The notes under the pieces: model-generated
The model's input: only the letters and a program-made list of their open reading frames with translations
Told to the model about the DNA's origin: nothing
The model's database searches: none
In this document: positions 1 to 12,843 of the stretch, in pieces
How positions within the stretch are numbered: the stretch's first letter is position 1
Layout of the letters: the number at the start of each line of letters is the position of its first letter
Made by a program: the position numbers and the translations under genes
Assembly (NCBI GenBank): GCA_951230915.1
Contig: OX579642.1
Span: 3,410,001-3,474,000 of the forward strand
DNA from: Antitrichia curtipendula
Lineage: Eukaryota; Streptophyta; Bryopsida; Hypnales; Leucodontaceae
Reading direction: 5' to 3'
Length of the DNA: 64,000 nt

Positions 1-436
1 CTCCAACCTATTTATGTATGGGTTGGCATGAATCAAGGGCTTGTTCATATTGGGTCTCATTTATAACTAGAGTAGAATTTCCATGAGGTGATAGCTCTAG
101 GATTGGAGGAGAATATTACTTTAGAGAGAGAGGCTACAACATTTAAATGACGTTTGAAGATTTTTTGGAAGTCATGTTTCACCATAGCGACATCTGGATT
201 CCAAGTCCAATGAATGTTGTTTTTTCTTTTTTTTTACTTACTTTGTACATCTTCAATGCGTCTAGGGCCAAGATGGAAGGAATAATATCACTTTAGAGAG
301 ATTATTGACTTACAAAAGTTCACTTTTATAGAAGTTCTACTATACAAGTAGCTATAGGAGTTACACCAATATTACATACCTTGGTCAAGAAGAAGGCACA
401 ACTGAGATGAAAACTATCGTATGTGAGTGAATGCAG
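1..436. other. upstream part of MLO locus, no exon placed
   Basis: This stretch precedes the first MLO exon I can place. An MLO protein needs roughly 170-200 more N-terminal residues, so the earlier exons should lie here or left of the window. I see one weak MLO-like string near 130-170 but it carries an in-frame TGA at 148-150, so I do not call it an exon. Confidence 0.4.
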
Positions 437-3400
437 TACAGCTTCTTTCGGCAATTCGGAAAGCCTATCTACAAATCAGACTACTTGTGTCTTCGTATGG
501 GCTTCATTGCAGTAAGTGAGATTTGTTTTGGCTTTGAGAAATTGTACTACCTCTGTTTATGAAAAAGACCCATGTTTCCTTTGTAAAACACAAAAGAAAC
601 ATAGGGTCTTATTCAGAAGTAGAGTGAGTAAACCACTACTAGAAATCTGAAAATTGGATAAATGTTCTTAAATTTGGATGGATGATTTGGTTAATATGAG
701 TGCAATCAATGGGATGCAACATTTTGATCCTTCAACAAATTAATGTATATGAAACTTTCTAGTAGTGCTTTTTATTTTATTGCTTTGAAGTTGTTGATTT
801 CATTTGGATTTGTGGAAAATGAATTGTTGCAACTTTTGGCAAAACTAGGCTCATGATTTGGGTGCGAAATACGATTTCCATAGCTACATCCGACGAACAA
901 TGGAGGAAGACTTCAAACGTGTAGTGGGCATCAGGTCTTGCAACTAAACTCTATCTCTGCATGATTGATTCATTTGATAAAAAGCTTTGGATGGATATAC
1001 GTTAAGTCAAGCCTTTTAAGGATGATGAAGGGTGAGCAATTTTTAAATGACCATTTTGATTGTTCATGTTGTGGAAAGTGTAGTTGAAAAGATGGAATCT
1101 TTAACACCATTAGATTGAGTGGAGAACACATTGTTTGTGCGGGTAAAAAATGAACTAATCGAATAGATAGAAATCCTCATTATTTACAATTCAAAATTAG
1201 TTTAAACACATGAGGTTTGAAACGTAAAATTTCTTCTCTTGTATTTATTTGATACTTGAAGTATCCATGTACTAATTAACTAATTTTTTAATTCTTGTGT
1301 GCAAAACAGTGCTTATCTATGGGCGTTCGTTTGTATTTTCTTACTTTTGGATATCAATGGTTTGTTCCTCTTGTCTCTCTCTAAACCTCAATACATGTTA
1401 ATGTTAATTCCTTTTGATTGGGTTCATTTGTCAATTTGCATATTAGTGGCTTTTTTTTAATCTTCATCAACCTTCATTCTTATTCTTTTGGTGACCTTTG
1501 AATTGCAGGATGGTACACCTACTTTTGGATTGCGTTCATTCCTACAATTGTGAGCTCCAAAAACATCTAAGAACAAAATGATCACGCATTGCTTACCTCG
1601 AACTAAAAATAGAAAACCATAGAAGCCAATAGATGATGATCGTATTTGAAAACATATGCAAATCGTGTCATGGTTTCATCTGTCACACTCATGCACACAA
1701 TTTTTCATCCATTTGTTCTTGCTAAACCTTAATGACATCTTAATGAAACCGTAAAACTTGATGAAACTTTTTTTTTGGGGGGGGTGGTGGTGCAAACTCC
1801 ATTGGCGAGTAGGACATGATTTTTTCTTATTCTGTTTCTTCTTTTTTTTTTTTTTTTTTGTGGATACGATTGTTAACGAGTGCGCGGATTTTGTGATTGC
1901 AGTTGGTGCTGATTGTGGGAGCCAAGCTGCAGCATATCATTTTGGAGCTGGCCATTGAAATCCGAGGAGGGGTGGAGAAGCTGAGCCTGACAACATTGGA
2001 TGACATGGATGATGATTTTAAGAAAGCGGATGAAGCCATTGTCGTCCAACCGATGAAGCCCCGGGATGACTTGTTTTGGTTCAAAAGGCCACATGTCCTC
2101 ATCAAACTCATTCACTTCATCCTCTTTCAGGTACTTGCAACAAACCATTTTTAAAAAATTTTAAAATTTTATTTTTTATATATTATTTTTTGAGAAAGTG
2201 CTAGGATGGTGATCACCTAAAATGTGGGGAAGCACTATATTTCTATAGTCTTCCATCCTTTTGGACCAAAAAATACCTTTTCAATTATATTCATGCACTT
2301 TTTCATCAAAATTGGGTGACTTCATCCACATTTTAAATAGAAACAGAAATATTCTAGCAAAAAAAAAGTGCTTTTTATATGGTGAGATTTATTTTGGCAT
2401 GGTGCAATTTGGTCTCATGGTGCCCAAAGAAAAGGGTTGGTATATAATAGTTTCAAGTATGACATTATTCATGCTAGTTGATCGTTTCTAAGATTAATAA
2501 AGGGAAAGGCAAATTTTTTGGTCTTTGTTAGTGGTGAAAATTTCGAAAAATTGGTTTCTATAGTTGGAGGAATTGTGGTTTTTTTGTGGGTTCTAAAAGT
2601 TTAGATTTTACTTCAGAGGAAGGAGAGTAAAGAGCTATGGGTGGATTGCATGGTGATTTGATACATATTAGATGAACAATTAATTACAAGATTCAATGAT
2701 CATTGATGAATAACTTTATGACTGCCATCCCATATTGAAATTTTTATTACAATGCTTGCAGTAAATAGGGTTAATCGTAAAGTGTGTGCAATGAAGGATC
2801 AAGAGTCAGGGTTTGGAAAAAACTCAGGATGAAACTCCTTGAAGCACCCCAAACTCGATCTGTTGGAGTTTGGTGTTGTGTTTCTTTTTGTATTATTCTT
2901 AGTTAAACCTTCCTTTGACACCCCTTCTACAAACTGGGGGTCACTTTTATTACGATTAAGTTTAATATAAAATAGTTTTATGATTTCTCACCAAGTTCAG
3001 TTGATTGTTCATTTTTGCAGAATGCCTTTGAGCTTGCTTTCTTCTTCTGGGCATTGGTGAGCCAACTCTACCGTTTTAGCTTTAAAATCAATAGACATGG
3101 CAATTTTTTTTTAATTTCAAGGATTTTAAAAATCAAGGGTTTATCAAGCATAAACCTCTTTGCAATCATCTAATTATATCTTTGCTAAGTTTCTCTTCTC
3201 TTTGTAAAACCTTGATTAATTTTAAATTGGTTGCGATCTGCAGTTTACCTACGGATTCGGTTCATGCCTGGTGGGGAAGAAATGGATGATCATTGTCCGC
3301 CTTGGACTGGGGTAGGCTCTCAATACTCTCATACAGATCATGGGTTTTATTATATTTTTTCGGTATAAAAATTGTAAGTGAATGCTGGGTTTAGGAGAAT

Positions 3401-5401
3401 CATTTTAAAATAGATACCAGTTTTTTTTGGAAATTGTTACTCCACCCCCCGCCCCCCGCCCCTCGCAATAACTAAATAAAATAGTATTTGTTTGAAAACA
3501 CACAACCCAAATTTCCAAAAACATAAAATTCTCAAAATTCTATGACCTTGTTGGTTTAGTTGAATTTGAAATGCAAAAAAAAGCTTTTTTGTATGATATG
3601 CTGTTAATAATAATAAAAGGAAGCTCATTGGGTGATTTGATTACACAGGGTCTTTGTACAAATACTTTGCAGCGCCAGTACTCTTCCTCTGTATGCTCTC
3701 GTCAGCCAGGTGAGCCATCTTCTCCCCCAAATAGACTTGTAAGGTTTAGTGATGCCAATTTTTTTTTCATTGTTTTCATATTATTTAGTAAGTAAGTAAG
3801 TAGTACAACATTTGCAACAACATTTGTCGTATAAGAAACATAGTAAGTTCTTTAGATTGTCAAAACTGAACATTGAATTTTTTTAAGTTTTGAAAACGTA
3901 AGAAGCACTTCTGAATTTTGGATGAAAATTTGTAAAAATGAATTTTTGACCATCTAAATGGATAAAAATTGTGATGACAAGTCACGACACTGTGCACTTC
4001 ATATAATAGATAAAATTTACAAACAAACTTGTTGATATAGTATAGTCATTATTTCATTCTATTGGTTCACCCTCGAATTGTATTTTCAAACATGGAAAAA
4101 AGGGAGGAGACAACCGTCCACCCATGTTTCCAATATCTTTGATGGTCATTTTGTTTTGCAAAAAAGAACTTTATACAAATTTATACTTTGAAGTGCAAAT
4201 TTTTTTATTTTTAAAAATCTCTCGTGCAAGTTTTTTCCGTAAATTTCATGTTATATTAACCACATGATGATGACGACGATGATGACGACGACGACGACGA
4301 TGGCAGATGGGAACCACCATTAGGTTCACTGTGTTCAACAACGAGCATGCCGAGACTGCCATCCAAGGTTGGCGCAAGAATGCGGCAAAGAAGAAGCAAT
4401 TGAAAGCAGGGCACGTGCAATTATCCCATCGTTTGAGAGGCATCGTGGGCTTGAAAATGCCCCAAGACGGCCATGGCCACGGTCACGAGCATGACAAAGA
4501 CATTGAACTTCCTCCCCACCACAAACTTGTCTCTGAGCAGCAGCAAGGACACCCACACCCACATCCGGGTCATCCGGGTCATCCAAGTCATCCAAGTCAT
4601 CCGGGTCATCCCCATCCCCATCCCCATCCTCACCCACATCAAGGTAACCAACCCAACTTTCAAAACATACGACCATGCGATTTTTATTTGCGATTTTTTA
4701 ATACTACAAGACCCTCTCATCATTGCTTGAATTTCAATCAATTTCGGAGGAAAATCAATGTGGTTTTAGGTTTGTGTGAAATAACGAACACAGTTCAAAT
4801 TTAAAAAAATGAATTGTCAAATTGTTTTTTACAAATTTGATTCGAATCCAAGAATGTGATATAAACACAATTAGTGCATCTCATAGCATTTGAATCATCT
4901 TTAGTATATAGATTGAATTCAATCTTAAGTGACCCCATGACGCTAGTGTATGATGATTCAAAGAGCAATGAGATCATTCATCGTCAGAGACCCATTTTTT
5001 TTGTAATAATTTAAAAAAAAAATCTGCTTGGTAGATTTATTTATTTATTTATTTGATGTTATGAGGGTCCTCAAAAGTACTACTACTTTTTTCTCTTTCT
5101 CTTACTAATTATTAATTTCATGTTCTTTTGTTTTTGTTTTTTGTTTTTTTCAGATGATTCTCACACTGTAGAGATTCATCCGTCGCCGCTGATAATCACA
5201 AACAAGCATCCCACTTCAGCAAGCAACCCAAGCTCAACTCCACCCAATGCCAATGCCAATGCCAATGAAGCTCCTCCTCCCACGAAAGCCACAGCCAAAC
5301 CATCTGCCTTTGCCAACCTCACCAAACTGGCTGTTGAAAAGCGGAAAGAGAAAGGCCCTGATCCTGGAAACAACTCTCACAACAACAACGAGGCTCCTTA
5401 A
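437..5401 (+). CDS. MLO: MLO-family seven-transmembrane protein, 3' ten exons
   Basis: Plant MLO proteins are plasma-membrane proteins with a calmodulin-binding C-terminus. They act in powdery-mildew susceptibility, pollen-tube reception and root responses, and some are reported to pass calcium. Exons by eye: 437-511, 849-934, 1310-1359, 1509-1549, 1903-2130, 3021-3056, 3244-3311, 3649-3709, 4307-4643, 5154-5401. They sum to 1230 nt, or 409 aa plus TAA, and every junction keeps frame at GT-AG sites. Family landmarks in order: FFRQF and DYLCLRMGFIA (second cytoplasmic loop), SYIRRTMEEDFKRVVGIS, LWAFV (TM4), WYTYFWIAFIP (TM5), GAKLQHI, DDLFWFKRP, IHFILFQNAFELAFFFW (TM6), and ILCSASTLPLYALVSQMG (TM7). 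The calmodulin-binding helix AIQGWRKNAAKKKQL follows (Trp codon 4370-4372). The tail is then unusually His/Pro rich. The 5' end is missing from the window. Confidence 0.93.
2817..2950. repeat. repeat D, first copy, in an MLO intron
   Basis: GTTAAACCTTCCTTTGACAC and GGAGTTTGGTGTTGTGTTTC are the reverse of the copy at 39590-39720. It lies in the intron between MLO exons 1903-2130 and 3021-3056, which partly explains that intron's size. Confidence 0.75.
4261..4306 (+). repeat. GAT/GAC microsatellite forming an MLO 3' splice site
   Basis: An imperfect run of GATGAC trinucleotides fills the last ~40 bases of the intron before MLO exon 4307-4643 and ends in GGCAG. The polypyrimidine tract normal at a 3' splice site is therefore absent. 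The reading frame and homology on both sides still support this acceptor. Confidence 0.7.
4550..4642 (+). repeat. in-frame CAY-CC repeat coding for a His/Pro tract
   Basis: Codons run His-Pro and Gly-His-Pro for about 31 residues within MLO exon 4307-4643. The DNA is a degenerate 6-9 bp tandem repeat of CATCCGGGT and CATCCC type. Just upstream (4468-4494) the codons give GHGHGHEHD. Such DNA is prone to slippage, so length differences between individuals are likely. Confidence 0.85.
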
Positions 5402-5714
5402 ATGAAATGCAAATCAATTTCCCGGCAAAGCTTTGAGAAATTAGTTTTTATTGACAGGACTCAAATTGTGTGATAACTCATGGGAGTGCTGCGTATGTGC
5501 CAATCCCAAGGTGTGTTTGGGTTATAACAGAAAAAAAGGACTTTGTTGGGAGAGGGAAGAGAGAGAGAGTTTTGTAAATGTCAACTTAGTAGTAGAAAAA
5601 AAGTGGTGGGAGAGTACTTCTCAAGTTGGGTACTTACTTTGGAGTATGAAACAAAAAAAACACGTACACTGTAAGAGAAAAGGTATTATTTGAATACCGG
5701 ATTCACAGTTATTA
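5402..5714. other. MLO 3' flank
   Basis: AT-rich DNA after the MLO stop codon, presumably 3' UTR and terminator region. I see no further coding signal. Confidence 0.5.
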
Positions 5715-5982
5715 TTTGGACTATGTGGTCAATTTTTTTTTTCATATTTTTTTTTCTTGGCAAGTGAAAGGAGGTTCCAATGCACCAAAGAACGTGACAT
5801 TTGGATATTGTATGCAAAAGTTATGAAGGACCGAATTCTTTTTTGGGATAGAGATTCTAAAATTGTTCCTTCTACAAATGTGAATGTGCATATTGGTTTG
5901 TAGAGATGTACCGAGAGATGTACACAAGGGTGATGATGGTGGTTTTAGGGAGGTTGCAATTTTGGGTGTACCCACCTTATAA
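5715..5982. mobile_element. MITE family B, copy 1, left end lost
   Basis: The core string GTGAAAGGAGGTTCCAA, then TGACATTTGGATATTGTATG, and the right terminus TTTTGGGTGTACCCACCTTA match the four fuller copies at 41.6, 55.4, 56.9 and 60.0 kb. The first ~60 bp, including the left inverted repeat, are gone or diverged. Non-coding. Confidence 0.8.
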
Positions 5983-6510
5983 AAGAAATCCAAACTGTTG
6001 TATAATTTTAAATTATTCATTTTCCACTTGTTGTGAAATTGAAGTGCACTTCATTGCAATTCCAAGGCAATTTGTAGTCTCAAAATCGGTTCATTTTTTT
6101 TTTAGCACACTAGAGCTTCCTAAAGTTGTTGAACTTTCTAGTGAAAACTGACTGAAAAATTCGTAAATGAACTATACCCCACTGTACAAGAAAGCATATT
6201 GACGACAACATGCTATACCCAAAATTGCACCCTCCCTAACATGCCATACCCATTACGTTGGTCTGTAACAATAACCATTTCATAGAGAACCTTTGGAAGA
6301 TAGTCAAAGATTTTTTGCATTTGGGTGAAGAACAAGCAAGAAATCATACAAGCAATTCAAGTGGTATCAGAATAATTATCTCTAAAGCAATTGTGAAGGT
6401 TCATTTCTTACATGTACCATTGAATACAAGTTGTAATTTTCACAAATGCTGGCAACACTAGATGGTACATAGTGTGAAGAAAACATCAAACTCTTTGTAT
6501 GATTTCCAAT
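5983..6510. other. intergenic DNA, nothing recognised
   Basis: AT-rich, with short unrelated reading frames only. No RNA gene or conserved exon is visible. Confidence 0.4.
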
Positions 6511-6925
6511 TAAGGTAGGAGGCTCTGAAAGCGAGCATCTAAGGGCTGGTCTGCCTTTTTCATGTGGTTTCTTGTATGAGATTATTATTAGCTCATTTTT
6601 CAGACAAAGAAAAATAGATTGTGATCGTAACACAAGTCATTTCGTATTTTTTGAAGCATTTTTGAATTACTTATGAATTTTCAAACGTAATGAGTCATAG
6701 GTCCCTATTTATGACCCTAGGTCTTCCATAAACCATTCAGATGCAGTTTCAAAAGAGAAATGGGAAAACAAAGAGAATGATTGGCTCTTGCAATAAATAA
6801 TATTTCTTTTACCGATCCATTCAATGACTACAGGAGATCCATTTAAAGACCACCTTATGTCCATTTTAGGCGAGTCTACATGAGCAGTTCTAAATGCCCG
6901 CTCGCTTTCAGAGCCTCCTACCTTA
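6511..6925. mobile_element. MITE family A, copy 1
   Basis: A 415 bp element bounded by TAAGGTAGGAGGCTCTGAAA at the left and its reverse complement at the right. The interior matches copies at 52.6-54.9, 58.0-58.4 and 62.9-63.3 kb, for example AATGATTGGCTCTTGCAAT and the CATAGGTCCCTATTTATGAC block. It carries no coding capacity. I see no clear target duplication, so I do not assign a superfamily. Confidence 0.88.
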
Positions 6926-7900
6926 CATGTGTGTTTGCAATGATGATAAAGTAGACATCGATAAGATTTCAACACAATTCAAAATTCAAAATTCCATTCA
7001 TTTTTGAGTGCACATGGGCCTCTCAAAGTTCTCCTAATCTCAGGAGGATCCAAAAATTCGTAAATGAACTGTACCCCGCTGTACATGAACCAATCAAGTT
7101 GAGCCAGTAACATTAAGCCAAATTGGAATAGTTTATATACATGGCCACACATGCTTTGCATAGTAATTTCGAACATGGCATGTGCTGTTCCTGAGTCGTT
7201 GCTTCCTCCAACTGCTACTGCCTGTGCCCAGCAACGTCTGTATTTACGGGAATGTTTGTTTTAGTTCTTTAGAACCAACTCGACTGTTAATTCCTTAAAG
7301 CAAATGCATTTGTCTTTTGATTGCATGTGCAGTACTCGCTGGCTACGCCAAAATCTTTTCACCGAGAGTAATTGATCAGCAATCAAGAGTGAAAAGTGGT
7401 AGTAGCACACCTCTTGACGACGAATTCTCGCATTTGTGGTTTTACTTCTATGGCTTTTTCTTCTTGGTCATGGATTCAAAGAGAAAACTGAAGTCTGCGA
7501 ATAGCCACTGAGTAAGAATCTTCTGCTTGAGTTACAGAAATATTGACATTGAATATCTTCGGAGACCCGCCTCACGGGAATATTAAATTATCTTCAAAGT
7601 CTTTAACCTCTAACATAAGAATTAAAATAGGATAAACCTCAGCAAATTGCAAACACACGGACTTCATCGTCGGTCGAGTTTGTCATGAGAAACACGCCAT
7701 GGCTATTGTTACAGACTAACGTAATGGTCTGCTAACAAAAGTCTGCTAAATATGATATGCTCTGTCTGCCTTGAATTACCAGATCAAGGTTAAGAATACA
7801 TTTTTCTGAATCAAATAATACGTATCAGTACAGCAACCAACCAAAACATAAATCGGAAACATCAGCTGAAACCTCGTCTTCGGTGAGTCACCACCATGTG
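6926..7900. other. intergenic between MLO and TLK (TLK 3' flank at right)
   Basis: Mixed-composition DNA. The right end should contain the 3' UTR of the TLK gene, which is transcribed leftward. Short ORFs here have no supporting family features. Confidence 0.45.
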
Positions 7901-10900
7901 TCAAGGTTTTTTTTTCATATACGATAAGTAAGGATCTTGTGCTGCAGATAGCACATCTGGCCTGTCCGCTTGATCATAGGTTAGACATCGCCGCATGAAT
8001 TCCTGAAAAATAATGACAACCATTTTCATCCTTATCAGCAGATTTCAAAAGTGACATAAGTGTGCTACACCAACAGGATGACTGACCTCTATGAATACAG
8101 AGAATAATCAGACCAGTCAACAATTGACATGTGGCGAACACCTAAAATACCATGAAATGTGCAGGATGGATGACTATGGAGCGGTTGCGAAGGCAAGACA
8201 TAGGAAGATCTTGAGGCAGCTGAAAATAACTACCATCTGCCCTCACGAAGTGGTGCAGAAGAAAAGGATCAATGCTGGTAATGTGACTAACAAGTGAATC
8301 AGAAATTTCATTGACCAACCAGATACTCAAAACATCAGGATTTTCGTTTCTTGCATTGGGGTAAAGACATGACATCGACTCACGCTACCTTTGCCTCCAG
8401 CGATACAGAGGGTCGAGTTGGAAACTCCACCTTCCGGGCATTAACTATGGTGTCTTCGCGAACTAGTTGCTCTTGACATTGGTTGTGGCCAAAGGGACGT
8501 TTCCCAAAGAGCATCTGGTAGTAGAGGACACCGACGGACCACACATCAACCTGAAACAAAAGTACTTAACCGTCAGAACCTCTCTTTATTAAGAGTCCAC
8601 AAAATGGCTGTACGAATGTGTTAAGAAACGCATGAATAACGCCTCATCGGAGGGTACCTTAGAGGAGATTAGCGGTGTCTTGTTCAGGTCAAAACATTCA
8701 GGTGGTAAGTACCTGCACAACAAGAATTGCAATTTCTCAGACCTAGTGACAAAAGAATCGCCCTTTCCTTGAGAAGTCATTGCAGAGGATAAGCATTGTC
8801 TACTTGGTCGGCATACTATTGAGGATTCTAAGTTAAGATCACATTTTAAAGTTCGTCAAAAGATCACCAGTAGGTTCCTGCCCCTTGAGATGTCAACTCC
8901 ATGCCTTGAGATCCAGATTCCTCCTCTACAATTTTGCTGAGACCAAAGTCCGTTATCTTAGCCACCCCAACTGAGTTGAAGAGGATATTTGCAGGCTTCA
9001 AGTCATAGTGTATGATCCGCTGTGCTTGCTTATTCAACTTCACAAGCCCTGAAAAAATTTGCACCAGAATGCTTCTCGCCTCCCTTTCCGGTAAAACGGG
9101 GGTCTCTTTCAAAACAACGTCAAGATCTTTGCCTAGAACAGGGCCAATGAATGAATGTCAATCACTTCCGCTATAACAAACTGCGTTTATCCTCAATCCC
9201 ATGCACCAAGACTTCATGTCAAAGTTGATATGTGTGCATATGTATATCGATATACACACATATCAACTTTGACACACATATACACATATCGATTAAAAAG
9301 CAGCTTCTTCAAGATGCGAATTCATGCCATAACATGTCAAAAGGATAGCAGAATAATAAATACAGCAAAGAGAATCAACTTTATTCTTAATTAGCTAAAC
9401 GAGATGCAAAATTTAACGCAATCAGACTCCTGATTATGCTTGTTAAGCAGTTGAGGGGACTAGGTAGCAAGAATCAGTACCACTGCAGTACTCAAGGACC
9501 GTGCAAAATGTGTTGTGATCAATCTCGAAAATATCCCATAAGCGCACAATATGTCTGTGAACCAGGCTCTTGTGGATGTTGTACTCCCGAATGGCATGTC
9601 GAACATATGTCTGTTTCTTTTCCTCACTCCACTGCTCATTCAGCCTATGTAGCTTGCAAGCAACATATCTGTACTCCACCAGATCGTAAGCCTGCCCCAC
9701 CCTTACCCCTTCTTCCTCTCAATCTCCGAGCAGCACCATTAATATTCATTGCAAAGAAGTTAAAAGCAACTAATGCCCATAATCATGAGACGTGACCTTT
9801 TAACCCGTCACTTCTGGAAATTACATCATCCCAGAGTTGGAGGAAATGTACCTTGTAAACTTCACTAAAGCCACCTTTGCCGAGAAGATTCAGCAGTGCA
9901 TATCTCTTGTTGAGTATTGGAAAATGGTTAAAGGGTGATGCGTCTTCATCTCGACAACGCTTCAACTCCCGAATTAAACATTTCTTTTCTTGTTCTAGCC
10001 TATCTCGGTCCTTCAATGCTGCTTCCTCTTCCTGATAAACATGGAAGAACCTCAGCCAAACATTCCAAACAATTCAAGAACAATCATTCGATCCTCTATT
10101 TGAGTGAAATTTGGTTTAACGTGCCAACTTTAACGAGCTGTCTCTGGAGTATGATGTTCTTTCTTTCTCGCCAAATGATATACAAAGGTGGCGTATATAT
10201 TTGGGTGGAGATTGCATAAAGAAAGATTCTTGGGACACGAAGGGTTTCAATCCTCACCCGCTTAACACCTAGCAGGCGAAATCGGTAAACCTCCTCCATA
10301 GCCAACACATCTTCTTCCGACATTGCAGGCTCCCCATTGCTCCCATCTACCATCGAAATCATATTTTCAGAATCTCAGTGCTCGATCAAACAACTGTTAT
10401 TATATTAAGTCATTCACATTAAGAAACTTGAGTACTTGTAGAGAAAAATTCTGGGAGAATTAATTGCGTTTGTTTGATGATAATTTACCAGATGTCTGCT
10501 TTTTCAGCCCCTTGCGGTGTTTCTCAAGAGCAGCCTTTTGCTCCAACAAAGACCTCTGAAAACAACATCGCAAGCAAGATGAACAGATTAGAGTACGTGA
10601 TGGTGGTGCAATCAATCGTCAATGTCACGGAAAGGTACGACAAGAGGACACAGGCACTTTGAAAGCGTTCTTTAGTGAGCTTATAAAACAAAAAAGACAT
10701 AAATAAAGGAGTTGCCAAAGAGGATGACGCAAAAGAAAAAGAAACCAAACCAGCCTTGCTTGGACATCTTTAAAGGCTTGACCATCTTCCCAAACTTCTG
10801 ATAGCATTGCCCTCGCCCTGTCCACATTTTCGGATCACATTTCAGAGCAACCGTGGAAATTTCTCAAGATATGAAAAGATAAGTTGAAAATTTTCGTACC

Positions 10901-12843
10901 CCTTTTTTTCTGGGGGAACAACAAAATTCAGTAGCATGTAAGTACACAGATCGCAAACCCTTCAAGGATGCTGATTAGGTATATACAGGTTACTAATAGG
11001 GCTTGTTTCAAGCAATGTTACATATGAAAACCAGAAGTTATCACTTTCTCAAATATCATACACAGGTGCTTACGAGGTGATTCACGCCACTGCCGTTTGA
11101 CAACAAGAACTCAAATGAATGATTAGAGGAAGACTGCAACAGAGAAGAAGAAGAACAAGGAGAACCTAACAGTTGAGCAATCAGGCTTAAATGAATGTAT
11201 AGTGATTCAGGTGTTGAGCGCAGAATTTCACACCTCATCACACCAACATTGCCAAGCTTGTTGCTCTCATGCTGAAGCTTGGAACGTGACTCTTGCCTTT
11301 CCACTGTAGCCAAATGAACAAGTAGATCTGAAACCACTTTAATTCTCTGATGCCATAACAAAGTGTCCACTATTAGATAGGAGACTTAAATATTGCAAAC
11401 GATCCACTAATCAGAGCTAACTAAACGGATTTCAAAGTCTTCTAACTTTAATCGTTCCACTATGATACGAAGACTTTGACATCTTTGATGACGTAGGCAG
11501 CTCTTACCTTTAGTTCGCGCTGTTGCTCTCTATCCGTCCTTTCTTTCAAGTCCTGTAAGAATACCGAGAGGGTCAAAGCATTAAGCTGCCTGAGTCGCAA
11601 TCAGTACGCTCTTACATGCATAAACACTGGACTACGACCGCAAGAAGCCTTTTTAAAATAAATTCTGGCACTGACTGTAATAAACAGCTGGAAGAACAAG
11701 CAAAAAAATACCTTCTCAAATCGTTTGATGGTGCTGTGAGCACTGGCAGCTTCTTTTCTAACTCTAACCAATTCCTCCTCCAGGGTAGAAACATTTGCCT
11801 GCAGTCTGGTAATTTCCTCCTGCTCCCAGAATCCAACGTTCTAATTACTGCAGGATCACTAAACTGACCGTCGCCGCAACTTCATCAATTAACACAAGTT
11901 AAAAATTTACGATGTCTTCTTGCATTACAAATGTAATCTACTCAGTATGACGATATCATGTATTAAACACCAAAGAAAGAGCTAATATCCACTTACTTGA
12001 ACCTGTGCTTTCTCTTCTTGCCAAGCAAGCTGTGCAGCTAAGACTTCCTGTCAACCATACAGAAGTTTCTGATTAATAATTGCGATTAGGTATCTTCATA
12101 AAATCGCGATTACAGATCTTACCGGAATTTCTTTCTTGGAGCCTATGACCTTGTGAAAAATTCAGTGTCCGTGTCTTTAAAAACATATAGGAAGTAGTGA
12201 CCAACCTTGTATTGATGAGAGCGCTTAGAATTTGCCTCTGGCAAACGTTTCCTTTTTCGGTTAAACTGCTCATCTTGACTGCTGCTTGCGTTCAACCTTG
12301 GATTGGGTTGTATCACAAACTCTCCAGCATCCTAAGTTTTTAACAAGAACGACGGATCAGACTACAATTCTTGAAGAAATCTACAGCAAGAAATGTCACA
12401 CATGCGATAGGGACTCCTCGAGAATTAGCGTAGGCACATATGTATGTAAAGTTTGAATTAGGCATCGTTCGTCGAGAATCAGAATTTATCATTTACTGCA
12501 TCAAATAGTGCTCAATGGCGACATGATTTCTAGCAACACAAATTCCTGAAGACGTGCACTGCGTAACAAAACAACAAACACTAATAAAATTCACATCCAG
12601 CGATGAAATTGAATTAACAGCTAAAGAGAGGTGGAATCAATTTACATCGGAGTCGGAGTCGCCTGAGGCCGAGATTGTAGTTACACCATTGCTCATGAGC
12701 TCTGACAGCCATGGCGCCTGTGGTGACATTGGAGCTGCCTTGCCAGCCATCCTTGCCTCCAATTTTGCCATCTTCTGCGACATGCTCGGGTCGAGGCTGG
12801 AGTTGGAATTCGACGAGAGCTGCTGTAGCAAATCCTCGCTCAT
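7901..12843 (-). CDS. TSL: Tousled-like serine/threonine kinase (TLK), 16 exons
   Basis: Nuclear kinase; family members phosphorylate the histone chaperone ASF1, and Arabidopsis TOUSLED is needed for leaf and flower development and gene silencing. Exons in coding order: 12843-12646, 12331-12206, 12149-12123, 12047-11997, 11819-11712, 11552-11508, 11346-11234, 10817-10751, 10555-10489, 10346-10258, 10031-9852, 9691-9481, 9132-8868, 8712-8658, 8550-8389, 8002-7901. They sum to 1866 nt, giving 621 aa plus TGA. The N-terminus MSEDLLQQLSSNSNSSLD and KMAKLEARMAGK resemble TOUSLED. A Lys/Arg-rich NLS-like patch (FNRKRKRLPEANSKR) and a long coiled coil follow. The kinase domain has GKGGFSEVY (348-356), ACK with the ATP lysine at 370, HYDLKPAN with catalytic Asp 471, and DFG 489-491. 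It ends QADRPDVL...QDPYL. All catalytic residues are present. Arabidopsis TSL is somewhat longer (688 aa). Confidence 0.95.
9218..9273. repeat. perfect-arm hairpin in a TLK intron
   Basis: GTCAAAGTTGATATGTGTG is followed after a short AT loop by its exact reverse complement, so about 19-21 bp pair on each side of a 14-18 base centre containing ATATCGATAT. It lies in the intron between exons 9691-9481 and 9132-8868. Confidence 0.85.

Noticed and set aside
130..175. MLO-like string (REATTF then FWKS) that could be the exon before 437
   Set aside because: The frame has a TGA at 148-150 and the following residues do not fit the MLO third transmembrane segment; too weak to call.
4836..4852. GATTCGAATCC, similar to a tRNA B box
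   Set aside because: No A box or cloverleaf can be built around it; it lies in an MLO intron.
7317..7511. 64-codon frame after an acceptor-like GTGCAG
   Set aside because: No similarity to MLO or TLK and no second exon; probably chance.
10738..10760. Possible GC-AG intron in TLK (CAA then GCAAGG)
   Set aside because: A normal GT donor a few bases on (CTG then GTTTGG) keeps frame and gives DVQARLRSLLEQ, which matches TOUSLED better.
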